NCBI RefSeq assembly: GCF_002002905.1
Contig: NZ_CP019509.1
Coordinates: forward strand, 1,426,001-1,490,000
Reading direction: 5' to 3'
Length of the DNA stretch: 64,000 bases
Source of the DNA: Aquaspirillum sp. LM1
GTDB taxonomy: Bacteria; Pseudomonadota; Gammaproteobacteria; Burkholderiales; Aquaspirillaceae
In this document: positions 1 through 9,153 of the stretch, one piece after another
Layout: every line of letters starts with the position of its first letter
Numbering within the stretch: the stretch's first letter is position 1
The notes under the pieces: generated by a model
Told to the model about the DNA's origin: nothing
Database searches by the model: none
Seen by the model: only the letters and a program-made list of their open reading frames with translations
Translations under genes and position numbers: made by a program

Positions 1-407
1 AGCTCGCCCGCCATCACCAGCGATTCCTTGTTGGCCAGCAGTACGCGCTTGCCCGCGCGCACCGCCGCCAGCGTGGGCGGCAGGCCGGCGGCACCAACAA
101 TTGCTGCCATCACCATGTCCACTTCCGGCAGGGTGGCCACTTGGGCCAGCGCGTCAGCGCCGTACAGCACTTCGGTGGCGCTGCCGGCGGCGGCCAGTTG
201 CGCGCTCAGCACGCTGGCAGCGGCGGCATCAAGCACCACGGCGTAGCGCGGGGCAAAGCGCAGACATTGCTCGGCCAGCTTGTCCAGTTGGGATTGCCCG
301 GTCAGGGCGATGATGCGAAAACGCTCGGGATGGCGGCTTGCCACGTCCAGGGTGTTGACGCCGATGGTGCCAGTGGCACCAAGAATGGTCAGGCCTTGCA
401 AAGTCAT
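1..407 (-). CDS. dxr: 1-deoxy-D-xylulose 5-phosphate reductoisomerase, N-terminal part (cut by window edge)
   Basis: Dxr converts 1-deoxyxylulose 5-phosphate to methylerythritol 4-phosphate with NADPH in the non-mevalonate isoprenoid pathway. The visible N-terminal 135 residues begin [16 protein letters not shown], the nucleotide-binding glycine motif, and end in the conserved [14 protein letters not shown] block. The ATG at 407 lies 10 bases after the cdsA stop, so the gene is the seventh member of the rpsB-to-dxr run. The C-terminal two thirds, including the catalytic and metal-binding residues, lie outside the window. Confidence 0.93.
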   Translation of the reverse strand, partial: MTLQGLTILGATGTIGVNTLDVASRHPERFRIIALTGQSQLDKLAEQCLRFAPRYAVVLDAAAASVLSAQLAAAGSATEVLYGADALAQVATLPEVDMVMAAIVGAAGLPPTLAAVRAGKRVLLANKESLVMAGE

Positions 408-417
408 GGGGTGCGCC

Positions 418-1224
418 TTACAGCGAATGGGTGGCAAGGTAGCGGGCGGCCTGGCTGACCGCCAGCACGGCAATCAGGCTGTCGATGCGGTCGAGCACAC
501 CGCCATGGCCGGGCAGCAGCTGGCTGCTGTCTTTCACTCCGGCGGCGCGCTTGAACCAGGATTCCAGCAAATCGCCAATCACACTGACGGCGGTCAGGCC
601 CCAGCCCACCGCCAGCCAGCCCCACCACGGCAGGACAAATTCAAACAGGCCGGACTGGCCCACCCACAGCGTGTAGACCCCGGTGGCCAGCAGCGCGCCG
701 GCCACGCCTTCCCAGCTTTTGCCAGGGCTGATGGCCGGGGCCAGTTTGTGCTTGCCAAACGCACGACCGGCAAAGTAGGCGGCGGTGTCGGCAATCCACA
801 CCAGCGCCATCACCGCCAGCAAGGCGGCACCTTGCTCGGGGCCGGGTCGCCAGGCCAGCAGGGCAAACCAGGCCGGCAGCAGCAGCAGCCAGCCGAGCAT
901 GGCAGCCTGGGCGCGATCGGTCAGCGTCCAGCGTTGCAGCAGCCAGGCGGGCACCACCACCAGCCACAGCACCAGCACCAGCAGATGCATGCCCAGACCA
1001 GGCAGCAGGCCGGTTTGCGCCACCGCGCCCATCATCGCTGCCGACAGCAGCAGATAGCCGGCCTGCGCCAGGCCAGTGATGCGAAACAGCCGGGTCCATT
1101 CCCACAGCGCCGGCAAGATGATGGCAGCGGCAAACGCCGGCCAGTAGGCGGTGGGCAGGTAAAACACCCCACCCAGCATGAATGCCACCAGAAAAATGGC
1201 GGTGATGATGCGTGGAATCAGCAT
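418..1224 (-). CDS. cdsA: Phosphatidate cytidylyltransferase (CDP-diglyceride synthase)
   Basis: CdsA makes CDP-diacylglycerol from phosphatidic acid and CTP at the inner membrane, the branch point of phospholipid synthesis. The 268-residue protein is a string of hydrophobic segments and carries the family signature near its C-terminus: [11 protein letters not shown], then [15 protein letters not shown], about residues 222-249. Length is normal for the family. Its start is 8 bases after the uppS stop, so the two are probably translationally linked. Confidence 0.96.
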   Translation of the reverse strand: MLIPRIITAIFLVAFMLGGVFYLPTAYWPAFAAAIILPALWEWTRLFRITGLAQAGYLLLSAAMMGAVAQTGLLPGLGMHLLVLVLWLVVVPAWLLQRWTLTDRAQAAMLGWLLLLPAWFALLAWRPGPEQGAALLAVMALVWIADTAAYFAGRAFGKHKLAPAISPGKSWEGVAGALLATGVYTLWVGQSGLFEFVLPWWGWLAVGWGLTAVSVIGDLLESWFKRAAGVKDSSQLLPGHGGVLDRIDSLIAVLAVSQAARYLATHSL

Positions 1225-1232
1225 GGCAGGCC

Positions 1233-1994
1233 TTATTCTGCCCGGCGCTGCGCCGGGTCAAGCTGCTCGGTGGTGCGCCCGAAACGGCGCTCGCGGTGAC
1301 GGTAGGAGTCAATCGCCAGATCCAGCGCGGCGCGGTTGAAATCCGGCCACAGGGTCTGGGTAAAGTGCAGTTCGGTATAAGCCAGCTGCCAGAGCAGGAA
1401 ATTGCTGATGCGCTGTTCGCCGCCAGTGCGGATGAACAGGTCGGGCTCGGGGGCGTAGGCCATCGACAGATGGGCGCTCAGATCGGCTTCGCTAATCTGG
1501 CTGAGGTCGCCCTGGCGATCGGCGGACAGACGCTTGACCGCCTGCAGCACATCCCAGCGGCCACCGTAGTCGGCGGCCACGGTCAGTGTCAGCCCGCTGT
1601 TGGCGGCGGTTTTTTCTTCAGCGCGATGAATGCGCTCCAGCAGGGCCGGGTTGAAGCGTTCGTTGGCCCCGATGATTTTCAGGCGGATATTGTTACGGTG
1701 CAGGCGCTCGACTTCGCGCTCCAGCACCTGCAGGAACAGCTCCATCAAAAACGACACTTCGTCTTGCGGACGTCGCCAGTTTTCGCTGGAAAAAGCAAAC
1801 AGGGTGAGGTATTCCACCCCCATGGCCGCACAGGATTTCACCGTATCGCGCACTGCTTCCACCCCGCGCTTGTGGCCGGCTACCCGTGGAAGAAAGCGTT
1901 TCTTGGCCCAGCGCCCATTGCCGTCCATGATGATGGCAATATGGCGGGGAATGCCGGATACGTCGGGAATGGTCTGCGTGGCGCTGTGGAACAA
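1233..1994 (-). CDS. uppS: Undecaprenyl diphosphate synthase (cis-prenyltransferase)
   Basis: UppS condenses isopentenyl units onto farnesyl diphosphate to make the C55 lipid carrier for peptidoglycan and O-antigen. The 253-residue protein has the motif [16 protein letters not shown] with the catalytic Asp at about residue 24, the SSENWRRP motif, and the C-terminal [15 protein letters not shown] block. It lies between frr and cdsA, the usual order in proteobacteria. About 127 bases separate it from frr, longer than the other gaps in this operon. Confidence 0.96.
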   Translation of the reverse strand: MFHSATQTIPDVSGIPRHIAIIMDGNGRWAKKRFLPRVAGHKRGVEAVRDTVKSCAAMGVEYLTLFAFSSENWRRPQDEVSFLMELFLQVLEREVERLHRNNIRLKIIGANERFNPALLERIHRAEEKTAANSGLTLTVAADYGGRWDVLQAVKRLSADRQGDLSQISEADLSAHLSMAYAPEPDLFIRTGGEQRISNFLLWQLAYTELHFTQTLWPDFNRAALDLAIDSYRHRERRFGRTTEQLDPAQRRAE

Positions 1995-2121
1995 GGCTCT
2001 ATCCTGCTCGGTTAAGGAAAACTGGGCCGCCCTTTGGCCGCCCTGACAACACGGTGCCGACTGGCCGCCGTGATGGCGGGCCAGCCTGGCGGTGCCTGGC
2101 CATGGAGACGCGCGGGGCGCC

Positions 2122-2679
2122 TTATACGGCCATCAGTTCCTTTTCCTTCTCGGCCAGCGCCTTGTCCACTTCAACGATGAACTTGTCGGTCAGCTTCTGG
2201 ATGTCATCCTGGGCGCGACGTTCGTCGTCTTCGGTAATCGCCTTGTCCTTGAGCAGGTTCTTGCAGTCGTTGTTGGCGTCGCGGCGGATATTGCGCACTG
2301 CCACGCGGGCGTTTTCTGCTTCGGCCTTGACCACTTTGGTCAGGTCGCGACGGCGTTCTTCGGTCAGTGCCGGCATCGGCACGCGGATCACGTCGCCGGT
2401 GGCCGACGGGTTCAGCCCCAGATCAGAATCACGGATGGCTTTTTCCACCTTGGCAACCATGGGTTTTTCCCAGGCCTGCACGCCAATGGTGCGGGCGTCG
2501 ATCAGGGTGACGTTGGCCACCTGGTTGATCGGGGTCGGGTTGCCGTAGTAGTCCACCATCACATGATCCAGCAGCCCGGTGTGAGCACGACCGGTGCGCA
2601 CCTTGGTCAGGTCGGTCCGGAAGGCTTCCAGGGTTTTCTGCATTTTGGTTTCGGCTTGTTTTTTCACGTCTTGGATCAT
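2122..2679 (-). CDS. frr: Ribosome recycling factor
   Basis: Frr splits post-termination ribosomes together with EF-G. The start chosen is the ATG at 2679 ([20 protein letters not shown]), giving 185 residues, the normal family length. It is preceded by a GGAG ribosome site about 9 bases upstream. An in-frame extension reaches 2856 but runs back into pyrH and matches no known N-terminus. The [11 protein letters not shown] and [13 protein letters not shown] segments are conserved family blocks. Confidence 0.95.
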   Translation of the reverse strand: MIQDVKKQAETKMQKTLEAFRTDLTKVRTGRAHTGLLDHVMVDYYGNPTPINQVANVTLIDARTIGVQAWEKPMVAKVEKAIRDSDLGLNPSATGDVIRVPMPALTEERRRDLTKVVKAEAENARVAVRNIRRDANNDCKNLLKDKAITEDDERRAQDDIQKLTDKFIVEVDKALAEKEKELMAV

Positions 2680-2743
2680 GGTCTTGTCAGCTCCGGTCAG
2701 TCTATTTTGCGTTATCTCAGCCTGGCGCGCAGGCCGGCTGTGG

Positions 2744-3463
2744 TCAGCAGTGTACGAGGGTGCCTTCGTCTTCGCCAAGCACCACGCGCTTGAGCGCACC
2801 CGGCTTGAAGATGCTGAACACCTTGAGGTCAAACTGCTGGTCACGGCACAGGGCAAAGGCGGTGGCGTCCATCACCTTCAGGTTGCGGGCAATCGCTTCG
2901 TCAAAGGTCAGCGTCTGATAGCGCACCGCGTCCGGGTTTTTCTTCGGATCATCGGTATACACGCCATCCACCTTGGTGGCCTTGAGCATCACATCCGCGC
3001 CCATTTCGATGCCACGCAAGGCGGCGGCGGTATCGGTGGTAAAGAACGGGTTGCCGGTGCCGGCGGCAAAGATCACGATTTTACCTTCTTCCAGGTATTG
3101 CATGGCCTTGCCGCGCACATACGGCTCGGCCACTTGCTGCATGGTCAGTGCCGATTGCACGCGGGCCACCAGGCCGGCCTTGCTCATGGCATCCTTCAGC
3201 GCCAGCGCGTTCATCACCGTGGCCAGCATGCCCATGTAGTCAGCAGTGGCGCGGTCCATGCCCGAGGCGGCCGGGGCAATGCCGCGAAAGATGTTGCCGC
3301 CACCAATCACCACGCCGACCTGGACACCCAGCTCGGCCACTTCCTTGATTTCGCCGACAATTTTTTCGATGACAGCACGGTTGATGCCGTAACTGTCGTC
3401 GCCCATCAGGGCTTCACCGGACAGCTTGACGAGAATGCGCCGGTAGGCAGGGGTCTGGCTCAT
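2744..3463 (-). CDS. pyrH: UMP kinase
   Basis: PyrH phosphorylates UMP to UDP. The 239-residue protein shows the amino acid kinase fold motifs [12 protein letters not shown] near residue 10, [11 protein letters not shown], and the [16 protein letters not shown] block. Length fits bacterial UMP kinases. It sits between tsf and frr as in most proteobacteria. A likely intrinsic terminator lies between tsf and pyrH, so expression may depend partly on read-through or on its own promoter. Confidence 0.96.
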   Translation of the reverse strand: MSQTPAYRRILVKLSGEALMGDDSYGINRAVIEKIVGEIKEVAELGVQVGVVIGGGNIFRGIAPAASGMDRATADYMGMLATVMNALALKDAMSKAGLVARVQSALTMQQVAEPYVRGKAMQYLEEGKIVIFAAGTGNPFFTTDTAAALRGIEMGADVMLKATKVDGVYTDDPKKNPDAVRYQTLTFDEAIARNLKVMDATAFALCRDQQFDLKVFSIFKPGALKRVVLGEDEGTLVHC

Positions 3464-3581
3464 ACGGGTTCCTTGGCAATAAGAGCATGCAGTGGTTTGG
3501 TCGGGCAGACTGTGGTGAACCGCTTTGCACCGGTCACAATCGGCCTGACCAAGCCATCTCCGCTACGCGGAAAATGCTTGT

Positions 3582-3638
3582 AAAAAAGCACCCCGCACGA
3601 CGCCCGGACAGCTGCCCGGGAGTCCTGGAGGGGGTGCC
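3582..3638 (-). terminator. Probable intrinsic terminator between tsf and pyrH
   Basis: On the minus strand an outer stem GCACCCC pairs with GGGGTGC and is followed directly by six T residues. The loop contains a second inverted repeat (CCCGG with CCGGG). It lies about 20 bases after the tsf stop. Read-through would still allow pyrH expression, so it may act as an attenuator. Confidence 0.55.
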
Positions 3639-3658
3639 TTGGGTCCAGCAGAAGAGGA

Positions 3659-4543
3659 TTAGCCCTTGATGGCAGCCGCAGCGGCAGCCACTTCAGCAGC
3701 GTAGTCTTCCACTTTCTTCTCGATGCCTTCACCCACCACGAACATGGTGAACGCGTTGACCGAAGCGCCGTTGTCCTTCAGCAGCTTTTCCACGCTCACG
3801 TCCGGATTCTTGACGAACTGCTGGCCCAGCAGGGTCACTTCGGCCAGGTATTTGTTGATGCGGCCTTCCACCATCTTGGCAACGATGTCAGCCGGCTTGC
3901 CGGACTGGGCAGCCTGTTCGGTGTAGATGCGGCGTTCGGTTTCCAGCGTTTCAGCCGGCACCTGGTCTTTGGACACGCAAATCGGCTTGGAAGCGGCAAT
4001 GTGCATGGCCACGTCCTTGCCAATCTGGTCGTCGCCAGCGAAGTCCACCAGCACGCCAATCTTGGCACCGTGCAGGTAGGCAGCCACCTTGCCGGCGGTG
4101 TCGTAACGCACAAAGCGACGCACCGACATGTTTTCGCCCAGTTTGGCGATCAGCGCCTTGCGGGCTTCTTCGACGGTCGGGCCTTCGGCGGTGGCCACAT
4201 TGGCCAGCGCATCCACATCAGCCGGGTTGCCGGTCACCACGGCTTGCGCCACGGCCTTGGCAAATGCCACAAAGCCTTCATCCTTGGCCACGAAGTCGGT
4301 TTCGCTGTTCACTTCCACCAGTGCGCCCACTTTGCCGTCGGCGGAGATGAATTGAGCCACCACGCCTTCGGCAGCGGTACGGCCAGCCAGCTTGGAAGCC
4401 TTGTTGCCGGACTTGATCCGCAGCAGTTCTTCAGCAGCCTTCAGGTCGCCTTCGGTTTCCACCAGGGCTTTTTTGCATTCCATCATGCCCAGACCCGTTG
4501 CAGCGCGCAGGTCAGCGACCATCTTTGCGGTAATGTCCGCCAT
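3659..4543 (-). CDS. tsf: Translation elongation factor Ts
   Basis: EF-Ts recycles EF-Tu by releasing GDP. The 294-residue protein begins [20 protein letters not shown] and carries the conserved [10 protein letters not shown] core motif at about residues 82-91, which contacts EF-Tu. It follows rpsB across a gap of about 130 bases holding a terminator-like hairpin, the usual rpsB-tsf arrangement. Length is typical. Confidence 0.97.
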   Translation of the reverse strand: MADITAKMVADLRAATGLGMMECKKALVETEGDLKAAEELLRIKSGNKASKLAGRTAAEGVVAQFISADGKVGALVEVNSETDFVAKDEGFVAFAKAVAQAVVTGNPADVDALANVATAEGPTVEEARKALIAKLGENMSVRRFVRYDTAGKVAAYLHGAKIGVLVDFAGDDQIGKDVAMHIAASKPICVSKDQVPAETLETERRIYTEQAAQSGKPADIVAKMVEGRINKYLAEVTLLGQQFVKNPDVSVEKLLKDNGASVNAFTMFVVGEGIEKKVEDYAAEVAAAAAAIKG

Positions 4544-4628
4544 ATTTCACTCCTCAGTTCTTTAACGGGATGCCACATCAAGTATGTCGCAGCCCGATGA
4601 CAATTCTTCAGATCAATGCGTGGATTTG

Positions 4629-4656
4629 AAAAAAGGGGCTTGCGCCCCCTTTTCGG
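4629..4656 (-). terminator. Hairpin terminator or attenuator between rpsB and tsf
   Basis: Just after the rpsB stop, the minus strand reads AAAAGGGGGC, a short loop, GCCCC and then six T residues. The stem is GC-rich with a proper U tract. Most rpsB transcripts may end here, with read-through into tsf, as known for this gene pair in other bacteria. Confidence 0.65.
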
Positions 4657-4671
4657 TCAGGCCAGCCGGAA

Positions 4672-5415
4672 TTACTCGGCGGCAACCGGCTGCTCGGCAG
4701 CAGCAGCGGCGGCGACGATTTCCTGGATGGCCTGAGCACGGCCTTCCAGCACGGCGTCGGCGATGCCACGGGCGTACAGGCGAATGGCGCGGCTGGAGTC
4801 ATCGTTACCCGGAATCACGTAGTCGATGCCTTCCGGCGAGTTGTTGGTGTCCACCACGCCGATCACCGGGATGCCCAGCTTCTTGGCTTCAACCACGGCA
4901 CCCTTCTGGTAGCCGGTGTCGATCACGAAGATGGCGTCCGGCAGGCCCTTCATTTCGCGGATGCCGCCCAGCGAGCGCTCGAGCTTTTCCACTTCGCGTT
5001 GCAGGTCCAGCAGTTCCTTCTTGGAGTAGCCGCTTTCTTCGCCGCTGGCCAAGAGGGCCATCTTGTCTTCCAGACGCTTGATCGATTGCTTGACCGTCTT
5101 GTAGTTGGTCAGCATGCCACCCAGCCAGCGGTGGTCAACAAACGGCACGCCAGCGCGCACGGCTTCTTCACGTACGATTTCGCGGGCCTGACGCTTGGTG
5201 CCCACAAACATCACGGTGCCCTTGTTGGCAGCCAGACGACGGATGTAGGTCTGCGCTTCCAGGAACAGCGGCAGGGTCTTTTCCAGGTTGATGATGTGGA
5301 TCTTGTTGCGGCTGCCGAAGATGTACTGATTCATCTTCGGGTTCCAGAAACGGGTTTGATGGCCGAAGTGAACGCCGGCTTCCAGCATTTGACGCATGGT
5401 GACTGCAGTGGTCAT
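4672..5415 (-). CDS. rpsB: 30S ribosomal protein S2
   Basis: S2 is a small-subunit protein that helps dock S1. The start chosen is the ATG at 5415 ([20 protein letters not shown]), preceded by AGGAG at a spacing of five. This gives 247 residues with the family blocks [18 protein letters not shown] and [21 protein letters not shown]. An upstream in-frame extension ([12 protein letters not shown]) is not conserved and lacks a ribosome site. It is the first gene of the translation operon. The roughly 150-base leader may hold an autoregulatory site, but I cannot identify one. Confidence 0.97.
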   Translation of the reverse strand: MTTAVTMRQMLEAGVHFGHQTRFWNPKMNQYIFGSRNKIHIINLEKTLPLFLEAQTYIRRLAANKGTVMFVGTKRQAREIVREEAVRAGVPFVDHRWLGGMLTNYKTVKQSIKRLEDKMALLASGEESGYSKKELLDLQREVEKLERSLGGIREMKGLPDAIFVIDTGYQKGAVVEAKKLGIPVIGVVDTNNSPEGIDYVIPGNDDSSRAIRLYARGIADAVLEGRAQAIQEIVAAAAAAEQPVAAE

Positions 5416-5567
5416 GAAAACTCCTAAAGGGTTAGACCGCCATTCACGCACAGAATCCCGCAGCCTTGCGGAACACCCTTCGGCGCGAATGTGAGGATTT
5501 TGAGTATATCCAGCCGCCTTTGGCCAACTGGATAACTTATAATTCTAGCACCTTACCCGGCAGTTAC

Positions 5568-5774
5568 TCAAGCGTCGTCGCGCGGCTGGCGGCGCTTGCG
5601 CGGCTCGATCGTGCCATCGGCCTTCATGGCCTGACGCCTGCGTACCACAAACAGCAGCAGCCAGGTGGGCAAGGCACCCAGCACGATCAATACAAACACC
5701 GTCATCGGCAGGGTGCGCTGGCCCAGGGCGAACATCAGCACCACGTATAACCAGCCAATCCAGATAATGTACAT
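5568..5774 (-). CDS. Small membrane protein of unknown function
   Basis: The 68-residue product starts MYIIWIGWLYVVLMFALGQR and has two hydrophobic segments (about residues 2-18 and 22-42). A strongly basic tail follows (VVRRRQ, then PRKRRQPRDD), suggesting a two-helix inner-membrane protein with its C-terminus in the cytoplasm. I chose the ATG at 5774 over 5852 because the extra N-terminal residues look non-coding. It lies upstream of rpsB on the same strand. No function is recognised. Confidence 0.55.
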   Translation of the reverse strand: MYIIWIGWLYVVLMFALGQRTLPMTVFVLIVLGALPTWLLLFVVRRRQAMKADGTIEPRKRRQPRDDA

Positions 5775-5874
5775 TGCACGTCCCTGTATGGTGATTCCGG
5801 AGAGGGAGGGGATTGTAACGCAGGCAACTGGGTCATGTTCCATTCGGTACACCTTGCTGATGCCAACTGTACGC

Positions 5875-6402
5875 AGTCGCGATTATCTGCACAAAGCCAC
5901 GACCATGATCAGCCAAAACCACGCGAATAGTGTGTATTGAGGACTTGCAGGGACGGAACATGTCCAAGTCAGCGGCTGGCAACATCGAGCTGCCGGGCAA
6001 GAACATCCGCGCCAAATCCGGTATGAACTAAAGCCATTTTTAATCAGAGCGGGTTCGAGCTCAGGGGCCAACTGGATGACAAGCTGGCGTGGAGCGATGG
6101 ACATCTCATCGCCGCGCCGCCACGAAATACGAGTCGGACGTGTCCGTGCTGTGGCCATGCATCGGCAGACAACCGCCAGACGCAGGTGCTGTTTCTGTGC
6201 GTGGCATGCGGTTTCCAGGAAAACACCGATCTGGTTAGCGCGATGAATATTCTAAAGGGCGGGACACGTCCGGTTAGTTGTGCAGAGACTTCGCCTGAAG
6301 TTGGGGCGTCGGGCCAGGAACCCACCGAAGCGACGCCTTCCGGCTCGATGCCGGGATGGGCGCCGCAGGAATCCCCTGTCTTTGAGTGGGGGAGGATGTC
6401 AA
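5875..6402 (+). pseudogene. Decayed tnpB (IS200/IS605 family), C-terminal half
   Basis: The sequence follows the 3' half of the intact tnpB at 46393-47667 almost base by base from GATTATCTGCACAAAGCCACG onward, including the zinc-finger region and the right end. It is broken by a one-base insertion near 5930, a stop near 6030 and the loss of the whole 5' half. The right end GGGGGAGGATGTCAA (ending 6402) is retained. It is a dead relic of the same element type. Confidence 0.8.
6340..6402 (+). repeat. IS605-type right end, copy 1
   Basis: This terminal hairpin segment corresponds to 47622-47684 of the intact TnpB element and ends in GAGGATGTCAA. Its stem (CCCC ... GGGG around CTTTGA) differs from the intact copy but keeps pairing. 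In TnpB systems the right end is the scaffold of the guide RNA, and the next bases (starting GTCACCCG) would be the guide if it were still transcribed. Confidence 0.65.
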
Positions 6403-6416
6403 GTCACCCGTTGTTT

Positions 6417-6929
6417 TTACTGGCGGGTGCCACCCATCTTGCGGTAACGCCCCTGACCATCCCCTTCGGCCAGCCCCAGACAGACCAGCCGTTCCAGGCG
6501 CTCGACCCCCCAGGTGGCCGGGTGGTCGGCATGGGCGTCCTGGCCGATGTCCACCGCCGAGCGAAAGTGCCCGCTGAGCAGCTTGTGCGCCTGAAAATCG
6601 CGCTCAGTGGCCTGCATCGGTGGGTTGGCGTACAGACGCTGGCGCACTTTGCTGAGCAGTTCAGCGTCGGGCAATATTTCTTCGTCATTGGCTTGGCCGG
6701 AGGCGGCCACACTCATGCCGACAATACGCCGACGCAAGTCGCAGGCAAAGTTTTTCAGGCCGCGCTGCGAATCGGACGGGCTGCCGGGGATGGTCACCTT
6801 GTGCGAACGGCCATCATGGCTGAATAGAAGATGAGCATGCTTGCCACCCATTTCCAGACGGTGATCATGAATACCATAGCGTTCCATGGTTTCTTCGATG
6901 ATCTTCTTGTATGCAGAATTAATACGCAT
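6417..6929 (-). CDS. Hypothetical protein with a small phage-like basic domain
   Basis: From the ATG at 6929 the product has 170 residues (MRINSAYKKIIEETMERYGI). The segment GGKHAHLLFSHDGRSHKVTI followed by PGSPSDSQRGLKNFACDLRR resembles small phage and HicA-like proteins that pair a GKH motif with a TPSD-type turn and an xDLRR helix. The C-terminal 90 residues are not recognised. A longer start at 7055 is open but its extra residues look non-coding. The gene abuts the decayed tnpB relic, suggesting an accessory insertion. Function unknown. Confidence 0.45.
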   Translation of the reverse strand: MRINSAYKKIIEETMERYGIHDHRLEMGGKHAHLLFSHDGRSHKVTIPGSPSDSQRGLKNFACDLRRRIVGMSVAASGQANDEEILPDAELLSKVRQRLYANPPMQATERDFQAHKLLSGHFRSAVDIGQDAHADHPATWGVERLERLVCLGLAEGDGQGRYRKMGGTRQ

Positions 6930-7586
6930 ATGCTGTAAACCTGACGCTTTCCAGAGTGTCCAGACCAACTGGCCCGGTGTGGGCCTTGTGTGATCATGAC
7001 GTGCGCTGACCATGGTCAACCTGATTTCGGTGCTGAGATTACCATAATCTGGCATTTGAAAAAAACCTCAGCACCAACTTTAAGTAGTTATACGTAGTCT
7101 AGCCGAGCCTGCGCTCGCTTGCCAGCCCCATCCAGGGCAAATTCGTGCAGAACTGAGAGTCATCCCCATTTTGTTGGCCCATTTGGTCAGCACAAGCGGC
7201 CATTCAGACAGCGGCTGTCTCCCCGGAGCCGAGTGCAATAGTAAAAAGGCAAGGTGGGATCTGCTTGGCTGGCAAGGGGTTAAGCCGCAAATCAGGCGGC
7301 CATTTCAGCACAGTAAAGTTACCTATTGCTTAATTCGAAGCTGGCCAATACGCGGTAAACACGGTGGTCATGCGTCTGGCCCATTGCCCGGCAAAATGTC
7401 GCACCATTCAGTACACACAAGCTGCGTTGACGGATCAATTGTTTGTTCCGTAACAAGATCACTCCGCTCATGGTCCGGCTGGTAAAAAAGAAAATAGTGT
7501 GTTGGTCAAGAGATCTGAAGAGGGGTCGCTGTGCCTGGGCAGGGGGCGTGGGGAAGATATGCGTTCACAATAGCACAAATAAACTA
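6930..7586. other. Intergenic stretch without a recognisable gene
   Basis: No open frame here shows coding character or a ribosome site. The only structure seen is a 9-bp inverted repeat GGTGCTGAG (7029-7037) with CTCAGCACC (7067-7075) around an A-rich loop. It lies just upstream of the hypothetical gene at 6417-6929. Confidence 0.5.
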
Positions 7587-7615
7587 TTGTGCTGGCCTGA
7601 TGCAGGCCAGCACAA
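7587..7615 (-). terminator. Perfect 12-bp hairpin, likely terminator
   Basis: TTGTGCTGGCCT pairs perfectly with AGGCCAGCACAA across a 5-base loop, 24 bases after the stop of the minus-strand gene at 7640-7948. The T tract on the minus strand is weak (TAGTTTATTTG), so termination may be partial. Confidence 0.5.
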
Positions 7616-7639
7616 AATGGCACGAGGTGCAGGCGGGCC

Positions 7640-7948
7640 TTAGCCGTGGAAGCGGATCGGCGTACCCAGGCGAAATTCGGCGCTGAAGGTGGCGCGCTGG
7701 CCAAATGCCTGATTCAGCGCCAGCGCATCGCTCAGGGTGACATCAAACACGGTCAGCCCGGTGCCGCGCCGTTCAGCCAGATAGCCCTGGCGTTCGCTGC
7801 TCAGTGCCAGTTCGGTCAGCACCTCAAGCTGGCCAGGCAGCGCGCGGATATGCACATCGGCGGCCAGGGGAGCCGGGCGACGGAAATGGGCAGCAGCAGT
7901 GGGGCTGACGGCAAAGCCGGTATAGCTGTCAGATTGGCAATCGTACAT
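7640..7948 (-). CDS. Hypothetical protein, 102 residues
   Basis: The start at 7948 (MYDCQSDSYTGFAVSP) is preceded by AGGAG at a good distance; a start at 8002 lacks one. The protein has no clear membrane segment or signal peptide and ends RATFSAEFRLGTPIRFHG. Predicted strands and helices alternate (DVHIRALPGQLEVLTELALS), suggesting a small soluble alpha/beta domain. It appears monocistronic, bounded by a hairpin downstream and a repeat-rich leader upstream. Not recognised. Confidence 0.55.
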   Translation of the reverse strand: MYDCQSDSYTGFAVSPTAAAHFRRPAPLAADVHIRALPGQLEVLTELALSSERQGYLAERRGTGLTVFDVTLSDALALNQAFGQRATFSAEFRLGTPIRFHG

Positions 7949-7991
7949 GGCGGCAAACTCCTGAAAGTGAATGCGAAGCCCGTACGGGCCA

Positions 7992-8156
7992 CGCTTTAGC
8001 AAGATTTATCAAGCGCCTGCAAGTTGTGTGCATTAAATCGGCGCTGCCGGGCGGGGCCGGCCAAAACAAAAAACCGCCAGCCAAAGCTGTGCGGGTTTCC
8101 GTACGCTTTAGCGGCATTTGTAAAGCGCCCGCAAGCTGAAGCTCAAATCGGCGCTG
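7992..8156. repeat. Imperfect direct repeat of about 55 bp, two units
   Basis: Unit A (7992-8046) and unit B (8104-8156) both start CGCTTTAGC, share a central AAGCGCC(T/C)GCAAG and end AAATCGGCGCTG. They lie in the intergenic region between the minus-strand gene at 7640 and lgt. They could be duplicated regulatory sequence or a fossil repeat; no open frame runs through them. Confidence 0.5.
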
Positions 8157-8237
8157 TGGGGTTAATTTAAGCCGGATGGCTGCGGCTGTCAAGCATGAGT
8201 CATGCGGTTCTGTGCGCCGCACTGGCGGCGCGATGGG

Positions 8238-8243
8238 TATAAT
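8238..8243 (+). promoter_or_regulatory. Candidate -10 box for lgt
   Basis: A perfect TATAAT stands 33 bases before the lgt start codon. I see no convincing -35 hexamer at 16-18 bases upstream, so the call rests on the -10 box alone. Confidence 0.35.
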
Positions 8244-8275
8244 TGCCGCTTTGTTCCGTCTGCCAAGGAGTGCCT

Positions 8276-9139
8276 GTGCTGATTCACCCACAGTTTGACC
8301 CGGTTGCCCTGTCGCTGGGCCCGCTGGCCGTGCGCTGGTATGGCCTGATGTATCTGGCCAGCTTTGTGCTGTTCATGGTGTTGGGCCTGCGCCGGATTCG
8401 CCAGGGACACACCAGCTTCACCCCAAAAATGCTCGACGACCTGTTGTTTTATGGTGTGCTCGGGGTGATTCTGGGCGGGCGGCTGGGCTATGTGCTGTTT
8501 TACAAGCCAGCAGACTATCTGACCGACCCGCTGGCGATTTTGCGGGTGTGGGAAGGTGGCATGGCGTTTCATGGCGGGTTTCTTGGGGTGATGGTGGCCA
8601 TGGCGCTGTTTGCCCGCCGCCATCGGCTGGATTTTTTACAGGTGACCGACTTTATCGTGCCGCTGGTGCCACTGGGGCTGGCTGCCGGACGGATTGGCAA
8701 TTTCCTCAATGGCGAGCTGTGGGGACGTGTCACCCAGCCCAGCGCGCCGTGGGCCATGGTGTTTCCGCAAGCCCATCAGGAAGACCTGATCCAGGCCGCG
8801 CAACACCCCGAATGGCAAACTTGGCTGGCCAGCTACGGCGGCCTGCCACGCCATCCATCGCAGCTGTACCAGTTTGCCCTGGAGGGCTTGCTGCTGTTTG
8901 TGCTGGTATGGTGGTACTCGGCGCGGCCACGGGATACCGGCAAAGTGTCGGCGCTGTTCCTGCTGGGCTACGGCAGCTGCCGGTTTGTTGCCGAATTTGC
9001 CCGCGAGCCAGACAATTTTCTTGGCCTGCTGGCGCTGAATCTGTCGATGGGCCAGTGGCTGTCGCTGCCAATGCTGATTGCCGGGGTCTGGCTGTGGCGG
9101 CGTGCCGGCCAGCAGTCTGGCCGGTTTATCCGTTACTGA
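8276..9139 (+). CDS. lgt: Prolipoprotein diacylglyceryl transferase
   Basis: Lgt transfers diacylglycerol from phosphatidylglycerol to the lipobox cysteine of prolipoproteins in the inner membrane. The chosen start is the GTG at 8276 (reading [20 protein letters not shown]) because AAGGAG sits five bases upstream; this gives 287 residues, the normal length. The essential HGG is at residues 99-101, and [14 protein letters not shown], the family signature, follows at 138-151. About seven hydrophobic segments are visible. A binding-protein gene follows 14 bases after the stop. Confidence 0.95.
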   Translation: MLIHPQFDPVALSLGPLAVRWYGLMYLASFVLFMVLGLRRIRQGHTSFTPKMLDDLLFYGVLGVILGGRLGYVLFYKPADYLTDPLAILRVWEGGMAFHGGFLGVMVAMALFARRHRLDFLQVTDFIVPLVPLGLAAGRIGNFLNGELWGRVTQPSAPWAMVFPQAHQEDLIQAAQHPEWQTWLASYGGLPRHPSQLYQFALEGLLLFVLVWWYSARPRDTGKVSALFLLGYGSCRFVAEFAREPDNFLGLLALNLSMGQWLSLPMLIAGVWLWRRAGQQSGRFIRY

Positions 9140-9153
9140 TGGGAGCCCGGCCC

